Shown here: positions 6,119 to 12,897 of the stretch, in pieces
Numbering within the stretch: the stretch's first letter is position 1
Layout of the letters: every line of letters begins with the position of its first letter
DNA from: CAJQQY01 sp964352225
GTDB taxonomy: Bacteria > Bacteroidota > Bacteroidia > Chitinophagales > Saprospiraceae
NCBI GenBank assembly: GCA_964352225.1
Contig: CAYGRM010000065.1
Coordinates: 1-22,413 of the forward strand
Direction of reading: 5' to 3'
Length of the DNA: 22,413 nucleotides
Position numbers and translations under genes: made by a program
The notes under the pieces: generated by a model
What the model saw: the letters and a program-made list of their open reading frames with translations, nothing else
What the model was told of the DNA's origin: nothing
Databases searched by the model: none

Positions 6119-8323
6119 ATGATGCTTAAAGAAGAAATAAAACATTTAGGGCAACTGGATAATTCTACTGAAAGTCTTTTCAGTTCAGCCAAAAAATTTA
6201 TTAAAAGTAGTGTTAAAGAACTCAACCCGTGGCAGAATATCAAAATAATGCACACCAATCTGAGGGGAGATATCTTGGCAGGAATTACAGTTGCGATTAT
6301 TGCACTTCCACTTGCTTTAGCATTTGGTGAAATGTCTCAATTAGGACCTGTTGCAGGAATATGGGGAGCGATTGCTGGAGGGATTATCGGTGGAATATTT
6401 GGAGGATGCTTAGTCGGGGTAAGTGGACCAACAGCACCTAAAGCGGCTCAAATTGCTGCCTTTATGAGTGTCTTTGTGATAGGCACTACTAACCAACCTG
6501 ATTTGGTTGCAGCATTTTCCATTATATTTTTGAGTGGGGTGATTTTAGTAGGAATATCTCTGCTGAAGATTTCTCGTTTCATTCATTATACACCTTATTC
6601 GGTGGTTGCTGGATTTATGTGTGGAATTGGTGTAATAGTTATTCTCACTCAGATAAATGCCTTTGTGGGGTTAGAAGCTGAGAAAGATATTCATGGCGTT
6701 TTTGCCAATTTTAGCCACACGATCAGTAATATTAATGCGCAAGCCTTATATGTTGCGATTCCAACATTGGTTATCTTATTTGTGTGGCAATTTTTAGGAA
6801 AAAAGGTAAAACAATTAGCGTTGATTCCTGCACCTTTAGTAGCATTAGTGGTTGGTACGTCAACTGCTTATTTTATGAATTTAGATATTCCCTACATCGG
6901 AGATAAGATGGGAGGAACTGAGGCTACTCAAATTTTCACATTTTATTTTCCAGATTTTAGTCGGTTTTCTGAATTTTTAGCTCCAGCATTGGCACTCGCG
7001 GGATTGGCAGTTTTGGATAGTTTGTTGAGTTGTATAGTTGCAGATAATATGACAGGCGATCACCATAGTAGTGATCGGGAAACATTTGGGCAAGGAATGG
7101 CAAATATGGCAGCTGGATTAGTTGGAGGTGTAACTACTGCTACTGCTACAATGCGTACTGTTGCAAGTATAAAATTTGGAGCGAAAACGCCTTTGGCTTC
7201 AGTTGTACATGGACTGACATTGTTAGCGATTCTCTTAGGGTTAAGTTCTTTAGTTGCGTTAATTCCAACGGCTTGTTTGGCGGCTATTTTATTTAAAGTA
7301 GGAATTGATATTTTAGACTATCGAATACTTCCTGTGCTTAAAAAATTACCAAAAACAGATTTAATTGTATTTGGGATTGTCTTAGCGATAACGGTATTGG
7401 AAGATTTAATGGTTGCGATGGCGATAGGGGTAATCTTTGCATTTTTCAAATTTATCCAAGAAGTGAGTTCTACTTATCAACATAAAACAATTCCTTTATC
7501 AAAAACGGATTGCGCCTTAAAAGGAAAGGATCGAATTGAATTGGACAAACTACCTGTGAGTGTTTTGCAACCACAAGGACCGTTGTTTTTTGGTTCAGTT
7601 GAGCCATTGATTGAAGCTTATTCTGCTGCGCCACCTCATGAAAAGTTGGTAGTAGATTTGAGTAAAGTGACCATGGTAGATTTATCTGGAATATATGCTT
7701 TGGAGGATTTAATCATGGATGCCAAAGCAAAGAATATTGAAGTCTTTGTTGCAAATGCCAATCCTCAAATTAAAGAGACTTTAGAAAAAGTTGAATTCAT
7801 CCAACACATCGGAAACGATCATTATATGGATTCTATTAGAACGGTAATTCCTGTTTTGCTAGAAAAATATGGAACTGATAAAAGTAGGAAATTACAAGAT
7901 TTGGATACATTACAAGTTCCAATGTTAGAGAAATTTCAACAAGCAATTAATGCTCATGATATTAATGTAGTTATGGATTTATATGCTGATGATTCGATTT
8001 TAGTACCTGCGTTTTCTTCTAATATGAAAAAGGGTAAGGAGGAAATAAGAGCTTTTTATGAGCAGTTTTTTGTGAAAGATGAGGTCAAAATAACTATCCT
8101 CGAAGCCTCTTCTCAGCGACTAAATGGGACAAAAGTTGATAATGGAATTTATACGATGCGATGGAATGTAAATGGCGTTTTTGAGGAAGAACAACTTAGA
8201 TTTTCTCTGGTGATGAAAAATGGGCAGATTATTACAGACCATTCAAGTATTGAACCTGATTTTGTTGCGCTGAATGGACATCACCCCAAAGCATATGAAG
8301 CAGAATTTGAGATTACTGAATAA
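6119..8323 (+). CDS. SulP anion transporter with STAS and C-terminal NTF2/SnoaL-like domain
   Basis: A 734-residue inner-membrane anion carrier of the SLC26/SulP family (sulfate, bicarbonate or similar; substrate not readable). After a polar N-terminal stretch (1-45), the transport domain runs from about 48 to 445. It starts LRGDILAGITVAIIALPLAL and contains the substrate-site loop SGPTAP (102-107). A STAS domain follows (about 480-590) with VDLSGIYALED (from 520), the conserved D-x-S-G turn of anti-sigma-antagonist folds. The last ~130 residues (from 602, MLEKFQQAINAHDINVVMDL) are a separate domain typical of the NTF2/SnoaL/DUF4440 group: helix, AHD-x-x-x-VMDLYADD, then a curved sheet. This third domain is not part of ordinary SulP proteins. 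Adjacent ATG codons at 6119 and 6122 are both possible starts. The gene is divergent from the Crp/Fnr gene, and a hairpin follows at 8368. Confidence 0.9.
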   Translation: MMLKEEIKHLGQLDNSTESLFSSAKKFIKSSVKELNPWQNIKIMHTNLRGDILAGITVAIIALPLALAFGEMSQLGPVAGIWGAIAGGIIGGIFGGCLVGVSGPTAPKAAQIAAFMSVFVIGTTNQPDLVAAFSIIFLSGVILVGISLLKISRFIHYTPYSVVAGFMCGIGVIVILTQINAFVGLEAEKDIHGVFANFSHTISNINAQALYVAIPTLVILFVWQFLGKKVKQLALIPAPLVALVVGTSTAYFMNLDIPYIGDKMGGTEATQIFTFYFPDFSRFSEFLAPALALAGLAVLDSLLSCIVADNMTGDHHSSDRETFGQGMANMAAGLVGGVTTATATMRTVASIKFGAKTPLASVVHGLTLLAILLGLSSLVALIPTACLAAILFKVGIDILDYRILPVLKKLPKTDLIVFGIVLAITVLEDLMVAMAIGVIFAFFKFIQEVSSTYQHKTIPLSKTDCALKGKDRIELDKLPVSVLQPQGPLFFGSVEPLIEAYSAAPPHEKLVVDLSKVTMVDLSGIYALEDLIMDAKAKNIEVFVANANPQIKETLEKVEFIQHIGNDHYMDSIRTVIPVLLEKYGTDKSRKLQDLDTLQVPMLEKFQQAINAHDINVVMDLYADDSILVPAFSSNMKKGKEEIRAFYEQFFVKDEVKITILEASSQRLNGTKVDNGIYTMRWNVNGVFEEEQLRFSLVMKNGQIITDHSSIEPDFVALNGHHPKAYEAEFEITE

Positions 8324-8367
8324 GATGAATATATTTTTTGTCAATCCTATTTTGGTGAAAAATTAAA

Positions 8368-8406
8368 AAAGTGAATAGTCTTCAGTAGATTATTCACTTT
8401 ATAATT
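8368..8406. terminator. Terminator between convergent SulP and symporter genes
   Basis: AAAGTGAATAGTC (8368-8380) pairs with GATTATTCACTTT (8388-8400), one wobble. The A run before it gives six or more U on the minus strand; the + strand side is AT-rich but weaker. Confidence 0.8.
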
Positions 8407-8455
8407 TTAAGCTAATTTCTCAGTAGAGTTTTTTACTAAAAATGAGAAGCGGATT

Positions 8456-9964
8456 TTATGTAATTACTACTGATTCATTTTCAATTGGAATGGGATACAA
8501 CTTCGAAAACACCCAACCCACAATCATCGAAATCAAAAAAGATGGAGCTAATACATCAAGTTTTTCAAAATAGGGCCCAATCCCTTCCATATTGGTCACC
8601 ACAAATTTAAAAAATGGAACACAAAGAAATCCTGCAATCATCGATGCAATAGCACCTGCTTCTGAATAATTTTTCCAAAACAAGGATAAAATAATTACTG
8701 GACAAAAAGAAGCTGCAATACCTGACCAGCCAAATATGACCATCCAAAAAACGGTACGATCAGGAGAATTCATTGCAATGATAATGGCAATGGCTAAGGC
8801 AAGAATAGCCATGGCCAAGGTAACGACACGGGACATTTTGGTTAAGTCCTGATCTGGAATATTGGGGTTAAATACTTTTTGATAAAAATCTCGAGTGATT
8901 GCGCTAGAAGCGATGACTAATAAGGAATCAATGGTGGACATGATGGCCGAAAGTACCACCGCCACATAAATCGCCACCAAAACATAGGGTAAGAAATTTT
9001 CTGTCATAATGGACAGTACATCTTCTCCTGCATTTCCTAATATTGCCTCAGGATCTTGTCCACTTTCTGTAAATAATATTCGAGCTAAAATACCAATCGT
9101 AACCGCCGCCGCGTCAGTTAATAAAGTAAAAATTATCGCTACCCATTTTCCTTTATCAATTTCATTTTCGCTTTTGATCGACATAAAACGAACGTATACT
9201 TGAGGCGAACCGAGAAACCCTAAACCAATCATCGCAAAGCCCAGCATCGTTGCCACGTTCATCCACAGATCATCACTCGTCCCCCAAGGATTAGTTAAAG
9301 CAGGATCAATAAGGTATAGACTTTCGACTATTCCCGCAGTTCCATCCATGGAAAAATAAACTACAATAGGCAGTAGTACCAATCCTATAAACATCAACAG
9401 TCCTTGAAATAAATCAGACCAAACTGCTGCTACAAATCCTCCAATAAAAATATAAGTCAAGACAATTAAAAAACCAATTATCGCACCGACATAATAGTCG
9501 ATCCCTATCATAGATTCAAAGGCTTTGCCGGTGACATCAATTTGAGAACTCACATAAATAATTACAAATACGGAAAGAATAGTGGAAGCTAAAATCCGAA
9601 GCGTTTTTGTCTTAGATTTAAAATGACTTTCTAAATAATCAGGAATCGTAATGGCTTGATATTCATCTGACTTTCTTTTAAATCGCTTTGCCATAAACCA
9701 CCATGAAATCGCAACACCTAAAACCTCTCCGACCACTACCCAATAGGTCGACATCCCTGAGATAGCACCCATCCCTGTCAAACCAATTAATAACCACCCC
9801 GATTCTCCTGTCGCTCTAGCTGAGAAAGCGACTGCCCAAAATCCCATATTTTTTCCTCCCACATAAAAATCACTCATGCTATTGACTCGACGAGACGCGA
9901 CAATTCCAATGAGGAATAAAATGAGTACGTAGATTACTAGAGCAATTATTTTGGAGACTTCCAT
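8456..9964 (-). CDS. putP: PutP-type sodium/solute symporter
   Basis: 502 residues, about 13 membrane segments, the normal size for the solute:sodium symporter (SSS) family. It follows E. coli PutP through the length: SMSDFYVGGKNMG, SARATGESGWLLIGLTG, YIFIGGFVAAVWSDLFQG, LGFLGSPQVYVRFMS, and AIMSTIDSLLVIASSAITRDFY. The last segment holds the Ser/Thr pair of the Na2 site (MST). The Na+-linked Asp of E. coli PutP (Asp55 in ASDMSGW) is Gly here, with Glu one position later (TGESGW). Proline is the likely substrate by similarity, but related carriers move other solutes. The gene stands alone between two hairpin regions; no proline catabolic gene is adjacent. The start at 9962-9964 gives the usual short N-terminus before the first helix. 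Confidence 0.85.
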   Translation of the reverse strand: MEVSKIIALVIYVLILFLIGIVASRRVNSMSDFYVGGKNMGFWAVAFSARATGESGWLLIGLTGMGAISGMSTYWVVVGEVLGVAISWWFMAKRFKRKSDEYQAITIPDYLESHFKSKTKTLRILASTILSVFVIIYVSSQIDVTGKAFESMIGIDYYVGAIIGFLIVLTYIFIGGFVAAVWSDLFQGLLMFIGLVLLPIVVYFSMDGTAGIVESLYLIDPALTNPWGTSDDLWMNVATMLGFAMIGLGFLGSPQVYVRFMSIKSENEIDKGKWVAIIFTLLTDAAAVTIGILARILFTESGQDPEAILGNAGEDVLSIMTENFLPYVLVAIYVAVVLSAIMSTIDSLLVIASSAITRDFYQKVFNPNIPDQDLTKMSRVVTLAMAILALAIAIIIAMNSPDRTVFWMVIFGWSGIAASFCPVIILSLFWKNYSEAGAIASMIAGFLCVPFFKFVVTNMEGIGPYFEKLDVLAPSFLISMIVGWVFSKLYPIPIENESVVIT

Positions 9965-10000
9965 AAGGTTGGGGTTTCGTTTTGTTTTGAATTAGGTTTG

Positions 10001-10151
10001 TGATTTTTTGCCGCTGACTTTTTATGATACTTTCGTATTTATGTTATGACCTTTCACAGACTGTTGGATTTTCCAAAGGAAAATCAAAAAACCAGCGAAA
10101 AGTCATAATACCATAATGGTAAAGCATAAAAAGTCAGCAGCAAAAAAATCA
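10001..10151. repeat. 150-bp imperfect palindrome between symporter and decarboxylase genes
   Basis: The ends pair over about 25 bases: the left arm (10001-10026) carries GCTGACTTTTTATG and the right arm (10125-10151) CATAAAAAGTCAGC, with one mismatch and one extra A. A second tier pairs TTATGACCTTTC with GAAAAGTCATAA (10097-10108), and a third, GATTTTCC with GGAAAATC, closes the tip. No direct flanking duplication is evident. It could be a MITE, a REP-like unit or a large regulatory hairpin in the symporter's upstream region. Confidence 0.6.
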
Positions 10152-10167
10152 TCTTACAATGATATGA

Positions 10168-10209
10168 TTGAGCCTAGTCCAATTAGCTAGGTAGTTGGAC
10201 TAGGCTCAA
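10168..10209. terminator. Perfect 15-bp hairpin overlapping the decarboxylase stop codon
   Basis: TTGAGCCTAGTCCAA (10168-10182) and TTGGACTAGGCTCAA (10195-10209) are perfectly complementary, with the TAG stop (10187-10189) in the loop. The right arm encodes the final residues (FEPSP). No U run follows directly. A second small stem (ATCAT/ATGAT, 10148-10163) with a T run lies next to it on the minus strand, and together they may end the transcript. Confidence 0.6.
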
Positions 10210-11572
10210 ACAAGGCTACATTCTCTTCGACAAATTGCTCCATTGTTTCAAAGAAATCTAAGATATCTTGGTCGTCGTTCTGTGCGTTGATGGTAACCAA
10301 ACGGATAAATTCATCTTCTCTAAAAGATCCATATCCTACCAATAATTCCGAATGCTCGTATAATAAGGTGCAAATGTCACGAGCTGGAATTCCTTTATAA
10401 TTAAAACAAATAGCAATTGTCTCATCGTAACTGTACAGCGTATAATCTTCATTATTTCGAATATAATCCCGAGCAGTATCTGCCAAATCGAATTGGTGGT
10501 CGACAATCTTTTCCAGACCTAAGGTACCTACACTTTTCCAAAGTGTCCAAAATTTTAAAGCATCGTTTCTTCTTCCACATTGCAAGGATGTTTTTCCTAA
10601 ATTAAATTCGTCGTGATCAGTCTGATATAAATAACTCGCATCATTAGAAAAAGAATCGTACAAATGTTTTTTATCTTTTACTACAATAATAGAGCAAGAT
10701 AATGGCGTCCCAATCATTTTATGAGCATTAAAACTAAATGAATCGACCAACTCAATTCCGTCAATCAAATGTTTGTATTTTTTGCTAAACAAAACTGATC
10801 CACAATATGCTCCATCTACATGAAGCCACAGGTTATGTTTTTTGCAAATTTCACTTACCGATCGGATGGGATCAAATGCACCCAGGACAGTAGTACCGGC
10901 CGTCAAGTTAACCATAATTGGAAGACCTCCGTTCAATCTATCCTCTTCAATCATTTTTTCTAAATGGGATACTTTTAACCTACCTTCATTATCGGTAGGA
11001 ATGTATCGAACATTATCTTTTCCTATTCCACTAAAAGCTGCATTTTTTGGAATACTATAATGTGATTCTTTCGAAGTATAAACGATCATTTTTTGTTGCA
11101 TACCTTGGCGACTTACCTTGGATGAAGCAGCATCTCTAGCCATCAACATCGACATAAAATTAGTCATTGAACCCCCAGGTGCTAAAGTTCCATCTGAATT
11201 CTTGTCCCAACCAATCATATCACAAACTTCTCTCAGAATAACCTTCTCTACTCCAATCTGAGGGCCTGCCGCCTTGTACGTGTACATACTGTTATTTAAA
11301 ATTACAGAGAGCAACTCTCCTAAAATAGCTTTGTCATTTCGTCCTCCGAATAACTGGTTGAAAAAACCATTTGTAGCTGTTCGAGGAGAAGCGAAAACCA
11401 ATTCCTTCACCACCTTCTCGAATTCATCTTCATTTAGAGGATCTGCTTTTAAGGAAAGGTCAAGGGTATCGAATAATTCTGATGATGGGATATGTTCTGC
11501 AACAGGATTTTCCTTTTCATCTTGTAAAAGGTCGTTGGTAATTTTTTGAAATAAATCAAGTACATTTTTCAT
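10187..11572 (-). CDS. Group II PLP decarboxylase, probable cysteine sulfinate decarboxylase
   Basis: 461-residue pyridoxal-phosphate enzyme of the glutamate/cysteine-sulfinate decarboxylase group. Visible features are FFNQLFGG near residue 70 and NNSMYTYKAAGP around 93-104, both characteristic of the GAD/CSAD branch. APGGSMTN (131-138) binds the PLP phosphate, H171 would stack on PLP, HVDGA (251-255) supplies the ring-nitrogen Asp D253, and FNAHKM contains the Schiff-base lysine K285. It is divergent from cysteine dioxygenase, whose product is cysteine sulfinate. I therefore infer decarboxylation of cysteine sulfinate to hypotaurine, the step before taurine. Aspartate or glutamate decarboxylation are alternatives that sequence alone does not exclude. 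The length is normal for a soluble enzyme. The stop codon lies inside a hairpin. Confidence 0.85.
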   Translation of the reverse strand: MKNVLDLFQKITNDLLQDEKENPVAEHIPSSELFDTLDLSLKADPLNEDEFEKVVKELVFASPRTATNGFFNQLFGGRNDKAILGELLSVILNNSMYTYKAAGPQIGVEKVILREVCDMIGWDKNSDGTLAPGGSMTNFMSMLMARDAASSKVSRQGMQQKMIVYTSKESHYSIPKNAAFSGIGKDNVRYIPTDNEGRLKVSHLEKMIEEDRLNGGLPIMVNLTAGTTVLGAFDPIRSVSEICKKHNLWLHVDGAYCGSVLFSKKYKHLIDGIELVDSFSFNAHKMIGTPLSCSIIVVKDKKHLYDSFSNDASYLYQTDHDEFNLGKTSLQCGRRNDALKFWTLWKSVGTLGLEKIVDHQFDLADTARDYIRNNEDYTLYSYDETIAICFNYKGIPARDICTLLYEHSELLVGYGSFREDEFIRLVTINAQNDDQDILDFFETMEQFVEENVALFEPSPTT

Positions 11573-11644
11573 TGTATAAAGTTTAAAACACTATAAAAGT
11601 GTTATTTTTTAGTGAAAAAAAATTTGTAGATAGCAAATTTGACA

Positions 11645-11682
11645 CAAAATTAGAAAAAATAACCAACTTTTAGTTATTTTTG
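11645..11682. promoter_or_regulatory. Divergent promoters with inverted repeat between -7 boxes
   Basis: A -7 box for the decarboxylase reads TAATTTTG on the minus strand (complement of 11645-11652). One for cysteine dioxygenase reads TATTTTTG at 11675-11682. Both fit the Bacteroidota TAnnTTTG form; no clear -33 TTG is seen at the right distance. Between and overlapping them, AAAAATAAC (11655-11663) and GTTATTTTT (11673-11681) make a 9-bp perfect inverted repeat around 9 bases. A factor bound here would affect both genes. Confidence 0.45.
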
Positions 11683-11731
11683 GCAAAACGTATTTTATTC
11701 TAAAAACAGATTTGTTTAAAAAAATTGAATT

Positions 11732-12268
11732 ATGAATCCTATTATTACTGTTGACCAATTAACCGAAGCTTTAGGTGAAATTGAACCGCATGAACATGCT
11801 AAAGTTATGAAGAGAATTAAGATCCCTGCTCATGAATTAGAACCTTATGCCACGTGGTCGAAAGAATCTTATACTCGAAATTGCTTGGCTCGTACTCAAG
11901 AATATGAGTTGATTTTATTGTGCTGGGAGATAGATGCTAAAGCACCAATCCATGGTCATGGCGGAGAGGACTGTTGGGTTTATCAAGTACAAGGAACCGT
12001 TGAGGAAATACGATACGAACAAGATGCAGAAATACTAATAGAGACAAATCGAATGGAATTAACACCTGGCAGATTGACTTATATGAATGATCGGATGGGG
12101 TACCATACTATAGGAAATATTTCGAATCAGCGGGCTATGACGCTTCATATTTATGCTTCACCTATTGATACTTGCAAAGTTTATAATGATCAAAAAGATT
12201 GTTTTGAAATAAAAGAAATGTCTTATCATACCTTTAAAGGAGAAGAGGTAGAAAGTCTTGTTTCTTAA
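11732..12268 (+). CDS. cdo: Cysteine dioxygenase
   Basis: 178-residue cupin that oxidises cysteine to cysteine sulfinate with O2 on a non-heme iron. The three His ligands are visible: H74 and H76 in PIHGHGGEDC and H125 in GYHTIGNIS. The substrate-binding YTRN (47-50), with R49, is intact. LHIYASPIDTC (139-149) contains Y141, equivalent to the catalytic Tyr157 of the mammalian enzyme. C81 sits where mammalian Cys93 is, so the thioether Cys-Tyr cofactor could form; many bacterial homologues have Gly there. The length is close to the family norm of about 200. It is divergent from the decarboxylase that would use its product and is followed after 106 bp by an Lrp/AsnC regulator in the same direction. 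Confidence 0.92.
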   Translation: MNPIITVDQLTEALGEIEPHEHAKVMKRIKIPAHELEPYATWSKESYTRNCLARTQEYELILLCWEIDAKAPIHGHGGEDCWVYQVQGTVEEIRYEQDAEILIETNRMELTPGRLTYMNDRMGYHTIGNISNQRAMTLHIYASPIDTCKVYNDQKDCFEIKEMSYHTFKGEEVESLVS

Positions 12269-12374
12269 TCAAGGAGGCTACTAATTTTAGCAACAGAATA
12301 TTTTTGTTCTCTTTGTATATTCTTATGTGAATTTTTTATAGATTTACCTCTTCACGTAGAATATATTACTGCAA

Positions 12375-12827
12375 ATGAACGAAATAGACCTGAAAATTCT
12401 TGATATGCTTCAAACTAATTCTGGGAGAACAGCCAAAGAAATGGCTGCAGAATTATCTTTGACTACGACCCCAGTATACGAACGCATTAAGAAATTGGAA
12501 AAAGCAGGGTATATTAAGCAATATGTTGCCTTACTGAATACCGATTTACTGAACAAGAACATTATCATCTTTATGAATATCACCATCAAAGACCATCATA
12601 AGGAAGCGCGAGATAAATTTGTCGAAAGTATGGAATCATTGGATGAAGTTTCCGAATTTTATCATACCTCAGGAAGCTTTGATTTTTTGGCAAAAGTAAG
12701 ATTTTCGAATATTAAAGACTACAGAGATTTTCTAGTTAATCAAGTAGCAGCCATCCGAAACATTAGTGATATCGATAGCCAAATTGTTTTGGAGGAAATA
12801 AAATATTCGACTAAGGTGGCGTTGTAG
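12375..12827 (+). CDS. Lrp/AsnC-family transcriptional regulator
   Basis: 150-residue amino-acid-responsive regulator of standard length. Residues 1-50 form the winged helix: MNEIDLKILDMLQTNSGRTA, then EMAAELSLTTTPVYERIKKLEKAGYI as the HTH. From about 65 a RAM (ligand-binding, oligomerising) domain follows, with the typical SGSFDFLAKVRFSNIKDYRDFL region and a closing IVLEEIKYST. These proteins form octamers or similar rings that wrap DNA and sense amino acids. The position beside cysteine dioxygenase and the CSAD-like gene suggests it responds to cysteine or a related metabolite and controls that pair; this is inferred from context only. A 7-bp inverted repeat AGAATAT/ATATTCT (12295-12301, 12317-12323) upstream could be part of its own control region. 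Confidence 0.9.
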   Translation: MNEIDLKILDMLQTNSGRTAKEMAAELSLTTTPVYERIKKLEKAGYIKQYVALLNTDLLNKNIIIFMNITIKDHHKEARDKFVESMESLDEVSEFYHTSGSFDFLAKVRFSNIKDYRDFLVNQVAAIRNISDIDSQIVLEEIKYSTKVAL

Positions 12828-12843
12828 CAAAAATATGGTGATT

Positions 12844-12870
12844 AACTAGTAATGATATCTCTAGTTTTTT
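12844..12870 (+). terminator. Weak terminator behind the Lrp/AsnC gene
   Basis: AACTAG (12844-12849) pairs with CTAGTT (12861-12866), followed by TTTT. The stem is short and the loop 11 bases, so it is a modest candidate. Confidence 0.45.
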
Positions 12871-12897
12871 CTTTCAAGCAAAAATTAAAATTAACAA

